From JAFAXD01 sp051985675 (GTDB taxonomy: Bacteria > Pseudomonadota > Alphaproteobacteria > Rhizobiales > Xanthobacteraceae): a DNA stretch of 64,000 nt. Position 1 is the first letter of the stretch; the number at the start of each line of letters is the position of its first letter. The stretch lies in the NCBI GenBank assembly GCA_051985675.1, contig JBPYFJ010000149.1, positions 1-64,000 on the forward strand. The letters run 5' to 3'. The position numbers and the translations under genes were made by a program. Under the pieces are notes generated by a model, which saw only the letters and a program-made list of their open reading frames with translations, was not told the DNA's origin and did not search any database. Of this stretch, positions 1 to 9,940 are shown one piece after another.

Positions 1-626
1 AGTTCGGCTCGGCGGGCAAAAAGACCGCGGTGGTCTCGACCATCAACGGCGATGCCAACGTGCCGTTCTACAAGGAACTGGGCAACCAGGGCGTCAAGGC
101 CAAGGACATCCCGGTCGTGGCGTTCTCGGTGGGTGAAGAAGAGCTCGCCGGCATCGACACCAAGCCGCTGATCGGCCATCTCGCGGCTTGGAACTACTTC
201 CAGTCGATCGACACGCCGATCAACAAGGAGTACATCGACAAGTGGCACGCCTTTACCAAGAATCCGAAGCGCACCTTCAACGATCCGATGGAGGCGCACG
301 TGATCGGCTTTGCCATGTGGGTCAAGGCGGTGGAGAAGGCCGGCACGACCGATCCTGACAAGGTGATCGCCGCATTGCCGGGCACCAAGGCCCCGAACCT
401 TACCGGCGGCACGTCGGAAATGCTCCCGAACCATCACATCACCAAGCCCGTGTTCATCGGCGAAATCCGTGACGACGGGCAGTTTGACGTGGTGTGGAAG
501 ACCGAAGGCCTGGTCCCGGGCGCCGCCTGGTCGCCTTATCTCGAAGGCTCCAAGGACCTGGTCGCAGATTGGGTGAAGCTCAACTGCGGCAACTTCAACA
601 CCAAGACCAACAAGTGCGGTAGCTGA
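1..626 (+). CDS. urtA: Urea ABC transporter substrate-binding protein UrtA, 3' part
   Basis: Periplasmic binding protein that delivers urea to the UrtBC permease. Only the C-terminal 207 codons lie in the window (frame begins at base 3), against roughly 430 for the family. The visible part is the second lobe of a type-1 periplasmic binding fold, with the UrtA-type stretches NGDANVPFYKE and SVGEEEL and a C-terminal tail containing two cysteines (LNCGNFNTKTNKCGS). A hairpin with a T run follows the stop, and urtB begins 64 bases downstream. Identity is strong from sequence and from the complete urtBCDE-urease context; the missing 5' end is only a window edge. Confidence 0.95.
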   Translation, partial: FGSAGKKTAVVSTINGDANVPFYKELGNQGVKAKDIPVVAFSVGEEELAGIDTKPLIGHLAAWNYFQSIDTPINKEYIDKWHAFTKNPKRTFNDPMEAHVIGFAMWVKAVEKAGTTDPDKVIAALPGTKAPNLTGGTSEMLPNHHITKPVFIGEIRDDGQFDVVWKTEGLVPGAAWSPYLEGSKDLVADWVKLNCGNFNTKTNKCGS

Positions 627-639
627 CGCCGCGCGACCT

Positions 640-669
640 GGGGCCGTCGGATGATCGGCGCCCCTTTTT
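640..669 (+). terminator. Candidate intrinsic terminator/attenuator between urtA and urtB
   Basis: A GC-rich stem (GGG plus GCCG pairing with CGGC and CCC, one bulged G, 9-base loop) is followed directly by CTTTTT. It lies in the urtA-urtB gap. Partial termination here would let the binding protein be made in excess over the membrane subunits, a known pattern for ABC operons; strength is inferred only. Confidence 0.5.
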
Positions 670-690
670 CGAACTGCCGGGATTGCAGAT

Positions 691-2301
691 ATGCGCGTGC
701 TCCACGATCGCTTGATGGCGCTCGTCATCGCCCTCGCCTTGCTGTTTGCCGGCGGTGCGGTGCATGCCCAGGGCTACGAAGCCGCGCTCGCGGGCTTTGC
801 CAACGACACCTTCAGCGACACCGAGGCGGCGATCAATGCGGTCGCGGCGAGCGGCAATCCGTTGGCCGAGCGGGTGATCGAAGCTCTGCAGGACGGACGC
901 CTGCTGTTCGATCCTGCCGACAAGAAGATCTACATCCGGCAGCCATCGGGCGGGATCCTCGAGGCTTCGACCGGCCGGCCGGCGGCCGGACCTGCTCCAG
1001 CCGGCTTGAAGACGGTGCGCCTCAACAATCGGCTGCGGCGTGCGATCGACGCGGCGATCGGCGGACTAACGCTGCTCTCCGCCGATCCCGGCAAACGGTT
1101 CGACGCCGCGCAGGCTGTGTTCAAATCGCACGATGCCGCAGCGCTTAAGACGCTCGATGCGGCGATCGCCAAGGAAACCGATCCCCGGATCAAGCGCGCC
1201 CTGATCGAGGCGCGCGCCGCGGTCATCCTCTACCTTTCCGATGCATCGACCGCCGACAAGCTCGAGGCGGTGCCGGTCATTCGCGAACGCGGCGACCAGG
1301 AAGCGCGCGGGCTGCTGGCCGGCGTGCCGGAAACAACCGCGGAACCGGTCAAGCGCGCGGCCGCCGAGGCGATCAACTCGGTCGACAGCAGACTTGCCAT
1401 GTGGGGCGCGGTGCAGAACGCGTGGTACGGCCTTTCGCTCGGTTCGGTGCTTCTGCTCGCCGCCATCGGGCTCGCCATTACGTTCGGGGTGATGGGCGTC
1501 ATCAACATGGCGCACGGCGAGATGGTGATGCTCGGCGCTTACACCACGTTTGTGGTGCAAGAGGTCATCCGCGCGCGTAATCCCGGGCTGTTCGACTATT
1601 CACTGGTGTTCGCGGTGCCGCTGGCATTTCTGGTGGCCGGGTTCTGCGGCGTACTGATTGAGCGCTCGATCATCCGGTTCCTGTATGGGCGGCCGCTCGA
1701 AACCCTGCTCGCAACCTGGGGATTGTCGCTCATCATTCAGCAGGCCGTGCGCACGATCTTCGGTCCGTCTAATCGCGACGTCGGCGCACCATCATGGATG
1801 AGCGGGGCGTTCGAGCTGGGCGGGATCACGGTCACCTACAATCGACTGTGGATCATATGCTTCACGCTTGCGGTATTCGTGGCGCTGCTCGGACCGTTGC
1901 GGTTCACTCGACTGGGCCTCGAGATGCGCGCCGTGACCCAGAACCGCGACATGGCCGCCGCGATGGGCATTCGCACTGCGCGGATCGACGCGCTCACCTT
2001 CGGGCTTGGCTCGGGAATTGCCGGCATCGCCGGCGTTGCGCTCTCGCAGATCGACAACGTCAGCCCCAACCTTGGCCAAGGCTACATCATCGACAGCTTC
2101 CTGGTTGTGGTGTTTGGCGGCGTTGGTAACTTGTGGGGCACGCTGGTGGCGGCGTTCACGCTCGGCATTGCTAACAAGTTCATCGAACCTTACGCGGGCG
2201 CCGTGCTCGGCAAGATCGCCATTCTGGTGTTCATCATTCTGTTCATCCAGAAGCGTCCGCGCGGGCTGTTCGCCCTCAAGGGCCGGGCGGTGGAGGCGTG
2301 A
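691..2301 (+). CDS. urtB: Urea ABC transporter permease UrtB
   Basis: Inner-membrane permease of the LivH type for urea. The 536-residue protein starts with a signal-like segment (residues about 8-27, ending VHAQG) and a soluble, presumably periplasmic region of about 210 residues. The multi-spanning permease domain then begins near residue 240 with the family hallmark GVMGVINMAHGEMVMLG. This N-terminal extension is usual for UrtB and separates it from plain LivH. The ATG at 691 gives the signal segment. The stop overlaps the start of urtC by four bases (GTGA), indicating translational coupling. Confidence 0.95.
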   Translation: MRVLHDRLMALVIALALLFAGGAVHAQGYEAALAGFANDTFSDTEAAINAVAASGNPLAERVIEALQDGRLLFDPADKKIYIRQPSGGILEASTGRPAAGPAPAGLKTVRLNNRLRRAIDAAIGGLTLLSADPGKRFDAAQAVFKSHDAAALKTLDAAIAKETDPRIKRALIEARAAVILYLSDASTADKLEAVPVIRERGDQEARGLLAGVPETTAEPVKRAAAEAINSVDSRLAMWGAVQNAWYGLSLGSVLLLAAIGLAITFGVMGVINMAHGEMVMLGAYTTFVVQEVIRARNPGLFDYSLVFAVPLAFLVAGFCGVLIERSIIRFLYGRPLETLLATWGLSLIIQQAVRTIFGPSNRDVGAPSWMSGAFELGGITVTYNRLWIICFTLAVFVALLGPLRFTRLGLEMRAVTQNRDMAAAMGIRTARIDALTFGLGSGIAGIAGVALSQIDNVSPNLGQGYIIDSFLVVVFGGVGNLWGTLVAAFTLGIANKFIEPYAGAVLGKIAILVFIILFIQKRPRGLFALKGRAVEA

Positions 2302-3452
2302 ACTACCCGCTTCGCCCCGCGCCCCTGATCCGCGCGCTCGACCGCGCATCGACCGCCTTTCTGGTCGTGTTGGCCGCAATCGCCGTCATTGTTCCGTTGC
2401 TCAACCTCGCGCTGCCGCCCACTTCGCCCTGGAATGTGCCGACCTACCTGGTGGCGCTCTGGGGCAAATATATCTGCTACGCCCTGCTGGCGCTTTCGAT
2501 CGACCTGATCTGGGGCTATTGCGGCATTCTCTCGCTCGGTCACGGCGCATTCTTCGCGCTCGGCGGCTACGCCATGGGAATGTATCTCATGCGCCAGATT
2601 GGCACCCGCGGGGTCTACGCCAACCCGATCCTGCCGGATTTCATGGTGTTTCTGAACTGGAAGGAGCTGCCGTTCTACTGGTACTTCTTCAATCACTTCT
2701 GGTACGCGGCGGCGATGGTCGTGCTGGTGCCGGGCGTGCTGGCTTTTGTGTTCGGCTGGTTCGCGTTCCGCAGCCGCGTTACCGGCGTCTACTTCTCGAT
2801 CATCACCCAGGCCATGACGTTTGCGCTTATGCTCGGATTCTTCCGCAACAATTTCGGGTTCGGCGGCAACAACGGCCTGACCGACTTCAAGGACATCCTC
2901 GGCTTCAACGTGCAGGCACCAGCGACCCGGTGCGCGCTGTTCGCGATCTCATGCGTCGCACTGATGCTCGGCTTCTTCGTCTGTCGCGCCGTCATCACCT
3001 CGAAACTGGGTATGGTGCTGGTCGCGATCCGAGACGCCGAGGCGCGCACGCGCTTTCTCGGCTATCGGGTCGAATCCTACAAGCTGTTCGTGTTCGTGCT
3101 GTCGGCCTGTATGGCCGGGATCGCCGGCGCGCTCTACGTCCCGCAGGTCGGCATCATCAACCCGAGTGAGTTTGCACCAGGCAACTCGATCGAGGCGGTG
3201 ATCTGGGTCGCGGTCGGCGGTCGCGGCACACTGATCGGAGCCGCGATCGGGGCCATTCTGGTCAACTACGCCAAGACCTCGTTTACCAGCGGCCCGCTCG
3301 CGCCCTATTGGCTGTTCCTGCTCGGCGCGCTGTTCATCGGAACCACGCTGCTGCTTCCGCGCGGGATCGTCGGCACGATTAACCATTTTCTCGCAGAGCG
3401 CCGGCAGCGGGCGGCGGTCAAGGCGGAGCCGGCCGCGCGGCCGGCGGAGTAG
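2298..3452 (+). CDS. urtC: Urea ABC transporter permease UrtC
   Basis: Second membrane permease (LivM type) of the urea importer, 384 residues. It has about ten hydrophobic segments and the LivM-like signature LSLGHGAFFALGGYAMGMY near residue 80. It carries the UrtC-typical insertion after GTRG (YANPILPDFMVFLNWKELP) and the motif FGGNNGLTDFKD, which separates UrtC from ordinary LivM. GTG start overlapping the urtB stop by four bases; the C-terminus is a short charged cytoplasmic tail. It would pair with UrtB and be energised by UrtD and UrtE. Confidence 0.95.
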   Translation: MNYPLRPAPLIRALDRASTAFLVVLAAIAVIVPLLNLALPPTSPWNVPTYLVALWGKYICYALLALSIDLIWGYCGILSLGHGAFFALGGYAMGMYLMRQIGTRGVYANPILPDFMVFLNWKELPFYWYFFNHFWYAAAMVVLVPGVLAFVFGWFAFRSRVTGVYFSIITQAMTFALMLGFFRNNFGFGGNNGLTDFKDILGFNVQAPATRCALFAISCVALMLGFFVCRAVITSKLGMVLVAIRDAEARTRFLGYRVESYKLFVFVLSACMAGIAGALYVPQVGIINPSEFAPGNSIEAVIWVAVGGRGTLIGAAIGAILVNYAKTSFTSGPLAPYWLFLLGALFIGTTLLLPRGIVGTINHFLAERRQRAAVKAEPAARPAE

Positions 3453-3457
3453 GTGCG

Positions 3458-4213
3458 ATGGACGAGCCCAAGACCACAACCGCGATGCTCTACCTCGACG
3501 GCATCAGCGTTTCCTTCGACGGCTTCAAGGCCCTCAACAACCTGTCGCTCGTGGTCGCGCCCGGCGAGATGCGTGCGATCATTGGGCCGAACGGCGCGGG
3601 CAAGACCACCATGATGGACGTCGTCACCGGAAAAACGCGTCCGGACGAGGGCGACGTTACATTCGACGGCAGTCACGACCTGACACGGCTCGATGAGGCG
3701 CAGATTGCCGAGCTCGGCATCGGTCGCAAGTTTCAGAAGCCGACCGTGTTCGATATGCACACGGTCGAGGATAACTTGCGCCTCGCCTTGAAGGCAGACC
3801 GCCGGCCGCGCACTACGCTGCTCTGGCGCGACAGCGAGGCCGAGGAACGCCGGCTCGCTGAGCTGCTGCAGACGATCCGGCTCGCGCCGTTGCGCGATCG
3901 TGTTGCCGGCAACTTGGCGCACGGCCAGAAGCAGTGGCTTGAGATCGGCATGCTGCTGGCGCAGGAGCCGAAGCTGATGCTGGTCGACGAGCCGGTCGCG
4001 GGCATGACCGATGCCGAGACGCGCCAGACGGCGGAGCTGCTCAAGGAGATCAATCGCGACCGCACCGTGATCGTGGTGGAGCACGACATGGCCTTCGTGC
4101 GCGAACTGGGCGTCAAGGTCACGGTGCTGCACGAGGGTTCGGTTCTGGCTGAAGGCTCGATCGACCAGGTCTCGGCCAACGAGCGCGTCATCGAGGTTTA
4201 CCTGGGACGGTAG
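3458..4213 (+). CDS. urtD: Urea ABC transporter ATP-binding protein UrtD
   Basis: LivG-type ATPase of the urea importer, 251 residues. Walker A is GPNGAGKTT (residues 43-51) and Walker B is LMLVDEPVAGM. The signature loop is the degenerate AHGQKQWLEIG instead of LSGGQ, which is normal for UrtD. The start at 3458 lies five bases after the urtC stop; an in-frame ATG nine codons further on (3485, MLYLDG) is an alternative. The stop shares one base with the GTG of urtE. Confidence 0.94.
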   Translation: MDEPKTTTAMLYLDGISVSFDGFKALNNLSLVVAPGEMRAIIGPNGAGKTTMMDVVTGKTRPDEGDVTFDGSHDLTRLDEAQIAELGIGRKFQKPTVFDMHTVEDNLRLALKADRRPRTTLLWRDSEAEERRLAELLQTIRLAPLRDRVAGNLAHGQKQWLEIGMLLAQEPKLMLVDEPVAGMTDAETRQTAELLKEINRDRTVIVVEHDMAFVRELGVKVTVLHEGSVLAEGSIDQVSANERVIEVYLGR

Positions 4214-4929
4214 TGTTTGAAACGCAGGTGATCATGCTCGAAGTCAACGCAATCAACCTCCACTACGGCGCCGCTCAGGCGCTGCGCGGTGTCTCGTTCA
4301 AGGCCGAGACCGGCAAGGTGACCTGCGTGCTCGGCCGCAACGGCGTCGGCAAGACGAGCCTCCTGCGCGCGCTGATTGGCCAACACCCGGTGAGCGCCGG
4401 CACCATCACGTTCGAGGGTCAGGACATCACCCATTTGCGGTCGGTCGAGCGTGCGCGTCGCGGGATCGCCTATGTGCCGCAGGGGCGCGAGATCTTTCCC
4501 CTGCTCACCGTCGAGGAGAATCTGGAAACCGGATACGCGCCGCTGCCGCGCGTGCAACGTGAAATTCCCCAAGACGTGTTTTCGCTGTTTCCGGTGCTCG
4601 CCGACATGTTGCGCCGCCGGGGCGGCGACCTCTCGGGCGGCCAGCAGCAGCAACTCGCAATCGGGCGCGCGCTGGTGATGCGGCCGCGGCTGCTCTTGCT
4701 CGACGAGCCCACGGAGGGCATCCAGCCCTCGATCATCAAGGATATCGGCCGCGCCATCGCCTACCTGCGCGGGCTTGGCGAGATGGCGATCGTGCTGGTC
4801 GAGCAGTATCTCGACTTTGCGAGCGAGCTCGGCGACTATTTCGCCGTCATGGAAAGGGGCGCTATCGTCTATGCGTCCAGCCGTGCGGATTTGGACGAAG
4901 GCGCGCTCAAACGCGCGGTGGCGATCTAG
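4213..4929 (+). CDS. urtE: Urea ABC transporter ATP-binding protein UrtE
   Basis: LivF-type ATPase, partner of UrtD. Walker A is GRNGVGKTS (residues 41-49), the signature is LSGGQQQQLAIGRAL and Walker B is LLLLDEPTEG. UrtE-specific stretches such as YVPQGREIFPLLTVEENLETG are present. The GTG at 4213 shares a base with the urtD stop; the ATG at 4234 (MLEVNAINLHYG) matches the usual family N-terminus and may be the real start. The C-terminus (LDEGALKRAVAI) is typical. ureD follows after 11 bases, tying transport to urea hydrolysis. Confidence 0.94.
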   Translation: MFETQVIMLEVNAINLHYGAAQALRGVSFKAETGKVTCVLGRNGVGKTSLLRALIGQHPVSAGTITFEGQDITHLRSVERARRGIAYVPQGREIFPLLTVEENLETGYAPLPRVQREIPQDVFSLFPVLADMLRRRGGDLSGGQQQQLAIGRALVMRPRLLLLDEPTEGIQPSIIKDIGRAIAYLRGLGEMAIVLVEQYLDFASELGDYFAVMERGAIVYASSRADLDEGALKRAVAI

Positions 4930-4940
4930 GGCGAGAGACC

Positions 4941-5765
4941 TTGGCAGTCGGGTTGGCGGTCGACGAACAGCGCAAAACCTTCGCGGCCAATCGCGCGGTC
5001 GGCCGGATCACCCTGACCGTCGAAAATGGTGGACGGCGCAGCCGTCGTACCGGCCTGTATGAAGACGGTCCACTGCGCGCGCGCTTCCCGCATGGACCAT
5101 CACTCGAGGCGGTGACCGTGAACACCGCGGGCGGCGTCGCCGGGGGCGATCGCTTCTCCTTTGACATCAGTGTTGGCACAGGCGCGGACCTGACCTTGAC
5201 CACCGCGGCCGCTGAAAAGGTCTATCGGGCGCTCGACGACGACGCGACGATCGACGTCAAGCTCAAATTGGGCGCTGGTGCGACGCTCGCATGGCTGCCT
5301 CAGGAGACGATCCTGTTCGACGGCGCGCGGCTCAGACGCTGCATCGAGATCGACGCAGCCGCCGATGCACGGCTGGTGCTCGCCGAAGCACTTGTGTTTG
5401 GTCGCACCGCGATGGGCGAGATCGTCTCGCGGGGACATGTCATGGACCGCTGGCGCGTTCGGCGCGCGGGCGAACTGGTGTTTGCCGACACCGTGTTGCT
5501 CGACGGGGCAATTGGAGCGCAGCTTGCGCACGCCCCGGTCGCGGCCGGCGCATGCGCGATTGGCACGGTGTTGGCGATGCCGGCCGATGCCGCCACAGCT
5601 GACCGCGTCCGCGCGTTCGATTTTCGCGGCGAGGTCGGCGTCTCCGCCTGGAACGGCTTTGCGCTGGCGCGGTTGGTTGCCCGCAACGGCGCGGACCTGC
5701 GGCACGATCTTGCGCTGGTGCTGCCGGCACTTGGCAGCCGCCTGCCGCGGCTCTGGCTGAGCTGA
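4941..5765 (+). CDS. ureD: Urease accessory protein UreD
   Basis: Scaffold chaperone that binds apo-urease and, with UreF and UreG, passes nickel to the active site. 274 residues with family stretches LTVENGGRRSRRTGLYEDGPLRARFP, EAVTVNTAGGVAGGDRF and WLPQETILFDGARL. Translation appears to start at a TTG 11 bases after urtE, preceded by a purine-rich GGGCGAGAGA; no better ATG or GTG lies nearby. The stop is followed after seven bases by ureA, so urt and ure genes read as one transcription unit. Confidence 0.93.
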   Translation: MAVGLAVDEQRKTFAANRAVGRITLTVENGGRRSRRTGLYEDGPLRARFPHGPSLEAVTVNTAGGVAGGDRFSFDISVGTGADLTLTTAAAEKVYRALDDDATIDVKLKLGAGATLAWLPQETILFDGARLRRCIEIDAAADARLVLAEALVFGRTAMGEIVSRGHVMDRWRVRRAGELVFADTVLLDGAIGAQLAHAPVAAGACAIGTVLAMPADAATADRVRAFDFRGEVGVSAWNGFALARLVARNGADLRHDLALVLPALGSRLPRLWLS

Positions 5766-5772
5766 GGGCACC

Positions 5773-6075
5773 ATGCATCTCACCCCGCGCGAAAAGGACA
5801 AGCTGCTGATCGCCATGGCCGCCATGGTGGCACGCCGCCGGCTTGAGCGCGGCGTGAAGCTCAACCATCCGGAATCGGTCGCGTTGATCAGCGATTTCAT
5901 TCTGGAAGGCGCGCGTGACGGCCGCACTGTCGCCGACCTGATGGAAGCCGGCGCACAGGTGCTCACACGCGCGCAGGTGATGGACGGGATCGCCGAAATG
6001 ATCCCCGAAATTCAGGTCGAGGCAACGTTCCCGGACGGTACTAAGCTCGTCACGGTGCACGAGCCGATCCGTTAG
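5773..6075 (+). CDS. ureA: Urease gamma subunit UreA
   Basis: Small structural subunit (100 residues) of the (UreABC)3 urease. The whole sequence follows the family: MHLTPREKDKLLIAMAAMVA at the start, then LNHPESVALI, and VMDGIAEMIPEIQVEATFPDGTKLVTVHEPI at the end. The length is exactly the usual 100 residues. The gene lies between ureD and ureB with 7- and 12-base gaps. Gamma, beta and alpha are separate genes here, the common bacterial arrangement. Confidence 0.97.
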   Translation: MHLTPREKDKLLIAMAAMVARRRLERGVKLNHPESVALISDFILEGARDGRTVADLMEAGAQVLTRAQVMDGIAEMIPEIQVEATFPDGTKLVTVHEPIR

Positions 6076-6087
6076 CGCGAGGTTCAC

Positions 6088-6393
6088 ATGATCCCCGGCG
6101 AGTTCTTCATCAAGGATGGCGAGATTGAGCTCAACAAGGGCCGCAAACTGGTCACATTGAGCGTCGCCAATACCGGCGACCGGCCGATCCAGGTCGGCTC
6201 GCACTATCATTTCTTTGAAACCAATCCCGCGCTGTCATTCGATCGCAAGAAAGCGCGCGGCATGCGGCTCGACATTCCGGCCGGCACGGCGGTGCGCTTC
6301 GAGCCTGGCCAGACCCGCGACGTTACGCTGGTCGCGCTCGCCGGCAAGCGCGCCGTCTACGGCTTCCGGCAAGGCATCATGGGCAAACTCTGA
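6088..6393 (+). CDS. ureB: Urease beta subunit UreB
   Basis: Structural subunit of 101 residues, normal length. It starts MIPGEFFIKDGEIELNKGR and contains the strongly conserved NTGDRPIQVGSHYHFFETNPAL and DIPAGTAVRFEPGQTRDV. The end, GFRQGIMGKL, is slightly shortened compared with family members that carry a variable tail. A clear GCGAGG precedes the ATG. ureC starts 11 bases downstream. Confidence 0.97.
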   Translation: MIPGEFFIKDGEIELNKGRKLVTLSVANTGDRPIQVGSHYHFFETNPALSFDRKKARGMRLDIPAGTAVRFEPGQTRDVTLVALAGKRAVYGFRQGIMGKL

Positions 6394-6404
6394 GGGGGCC
6401 GACC

Positions 6405-8114
<1,710 letters not shown>

Positions 8115-8152
8115 GTTGCCGACATCGGCGCAAACTCGAGCATTGTTGGCAG

Positions 8153-8611
8153 TTGAGGCGCGGATCAAAGATCAAACCTGCCGGGGAATGGAACGCGGTC
8201 GAAGCCATCGATAGCGTGGTTCTCGATGCCGATGACCGTCACCGTCGGCGAGTCGTTCTGACGGGAGAGAACGGCACAACGTTCCTGCTCGACCTCGAAA
8301 GTCCCGTCACACTGCGCGATGGCGATGGCCTTGTGCTCGACGACGGCTCGATTGTCGCCGTGCAGGGAGTTGCGGAGGCGCTGACCGAGGTCGCGGCCAA
8401 CAGTGCATGCGATCTGATGCGGTTTGCTTGGCACATCGGCAACCGACATGCCGGGCTTCAGATCGTGGGACAAAAGCTGCGCATTCGCCGCGATCATGTG
8501 CTGGAAGGCATGCTGCAACAAATGGGAGCGGCCCTGGCGCAGGTTGAAGCGGCGTTCGATCCGGAGCCGGATGCGCATTTCGGGCACGAGGCTGTCGACC
8601 ATGACCGGTAA
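8153..8611 (+). CDS. ureE: Urease accessory nickel metallochaperone UreE
   Basis: Nickel-binding chaperone that loads UreG. About 153 residues from the TTG at 8153 (MRRGSKIKPAGEWN). The reading frame stays open further 5' into ureC, but the family homology begins at AGEWNAVEAIDSVVLDADDR, so a short N-terminus is likely and the exact start is uncertain. Family motifs are VVLTGENGTTFLLDL, RDGDGLVLDDG, AWHIGNRHAGLQI (nickel histidine) and LRIRRDHVLEGML. The C-terminal tail has only a few histidines, unlike the His-rich tails of some UreE. It overlaps ureF by 11 bases. Confidence 0.9.
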   Translation: MRRGSKIKPAGEWNAVEAIDSVVLDADDRHRRRVVLTGENGTTFLLDLESPVTLRDGDGLVLDDGSIVAVQGVAEALTEVAANSACDLMRFAWHIGNRHAGLQIVGQKLRIRRDHVLEGMLQQMGAALAQVEAAFDPEPDAHFGHEAVDHDR

Positions 8612-9317
8612 GGACCGAATTCGCGACACCCAGGCTTGCGACACGGCTGCGCTCTATCGCCTGATGTCGTGGCTGTCGCCGGCGTACCCGGTCGGCGCAT
8701 TTTCATATTCGGGCGGCCTCGAATGGGCGGTCGAGGCCCGCGACGTCAAAAATGTCGCAACGCTGCAGGACTGGCTGAATGCGTTCCTCACGCATGGCGG
8801 TGGCTTCTGCGACGCCGTGTTCTTTGTTCACGCGCACGCTGCCGTGTGCGCGCACGACGAGTGCGCGCTGCATGCGGTGGCCGATCTCGCGAGTGCATTT
8901 GCGCCTTCGCGCGAACGCCATCTGGAGACGATCGCGCAAGGACGTGCGTTCCTCGATGCGACTCTCGCGGCCTGGCCGTGCGCTGCGCTCGAATGGCTGG
9001 CGGGGATCTGGACGAAGCCCGTTGCCTATCCGGTCGCGGTTGCTGTCGCGGCCGCCGGGCACGCCATCGCGGTCGCGCCCGCGCTGCATGCTTATCTGCA
9101 CGCCGTAACAGCAAACCTGATCTCGGCCGGCGTACGCCTGATCCCGCTCGGCCAGACCGACGGGCAGCGCGTGCTAGCGGCGCTCGCGCCAGCGGTCGCG
9201 CAGGCCGCCGAACGCGCATTCGCCACGCCGCTTGATGAGGTCGGTGCCGCCGCGTTCCGAGCCGATATTGCCAGCATGCGGCATGAAACGCAGTACACGC
9301 GGCTGTTCCGGAGCTGA
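8601..9317 (+). CDS. ureF: Urease accessory protein UreF
   Basis: All-helical accessory protein bridging UreD and UreG in the activation complex. 238 residues from the ATG at 8601, which lies inside the end of ureE (11-base overlap); the open frame extends upstream but is not needed. Family signatures are LYRLMSWLSPAYPVGAFSYSGGLEWAV near the start, YLHAVTANLISAGVRLIPLGQTDGQ in the middle, and the C-terminal MRHETQYTRLFRS. ureG starts two bases after the stop. Confidence 0.95.
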   Translation: MTGKDRIRDTQACDTAALYRLMSWLSPAYPVGAFSYSGGLEWAVEARDVKNVATLQDWLNAFLTHGGGFCDAVFFVHAHAAVCAHDECALHAVADLASAFAPSRERHLETIAQGRAFLDATLAAWPCAALEWLAGIWTKPVAYPVAVAVAAAGHAIAVAPALHAYLHAVTANLISAGVRLIPLGQTDGQRVLAALAPAVAQAAERAFATPLDEVGAAAFRADIASMRHETQYTRLFRS

Positions 9318-9319
9318 CG

Positions 9320-9937
9320 ATGAAAAGTCCGCATGGTCCTTTGCGCGTGGGCGTCGGTGGCCCGGTCGGCTCCGGCAAGACCGCGCTGATGGACGCGCTG
9401 TGCAAGCATTTGCGAGACCGTTACGAGATCGCGGCGATTACCAACGATATTTATACCAAATGGGACGCCGAATTCCTGGTGCGCTCGGGCGCACTTGCGG
9501 CGGAACGTATTGCGGGTGTTGAGACCGGGGGATGCCCGCACACCGCAATCCGCGAAGACGCCTCCATCAATCTCGCGGCGGTCGCGGACATGCGGCGGAA
9601 GTTTCCTGATCTCGATCTGATTCTGATCGAATCCGGGGGCGACAATCTCGCCGCGACGTTCTCGCCTGAACTCGCCGATCTCACGATCTACGTGATCGAC
9701 GTCGCGGCCGGCGACAAGATCCCGTCGAAGGGCGGACCCGGCATCACTCGCTCGGACCTGCTGGTCATCAATAAGATCGACCTTGCGCCCTACGTTGGCG
9801 CATCGCTCGAAGTGATGGAGCGCGACGCCCGCCGCATGCGCGCAGCACGCCCATTCGTGCTGACCAACTTGCGCGATGGCCAGGGCGTCGCGGAGATCGC
9901 GCGCTTCGTCGAAACCAAGGGTGGGCTCGCTGCCTAG
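9320..9937 (+). CDS. ureG: Urease accessory GTPase UreG
   Basis: SIMIBI-class GTPase that powers nickel insertion into urease. 205 residues; P-loop GGPVGSGKT (13-21), the metal motif CPH (C72, H74), ESGGDNLAATFSPELAD, and the guanine-specificity NKID. One oddity is that the normally conserved TKED segment reads TKWD (W48) here. The rest is intact (TGGCPHTAIREDASINLAAV). Last gene of the urt-ure block; its stop lies three bases from the stop of the convergent tctA gene, and no terminator is visible between them. Confidence 0.96.
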   Translation: MKSPHGPLRVGVGGPVGSGKTALMDALCKHLRDRYEIAAITNDIYTKWDAEFLVRSGALAAERIAGVETGGCPHTAIREDASINLAAVADMRRKFPDLDLILIESGGDNLAATFSPELADLTIYVIDVAAGDKIPSKGGPGITRSDLLVINKIDLAPYVGASLEVMERDARRMRAARPFVLTNLRDGQGVAEIARFVETKGGLAA

Positions 9938-9940
9938 TTG

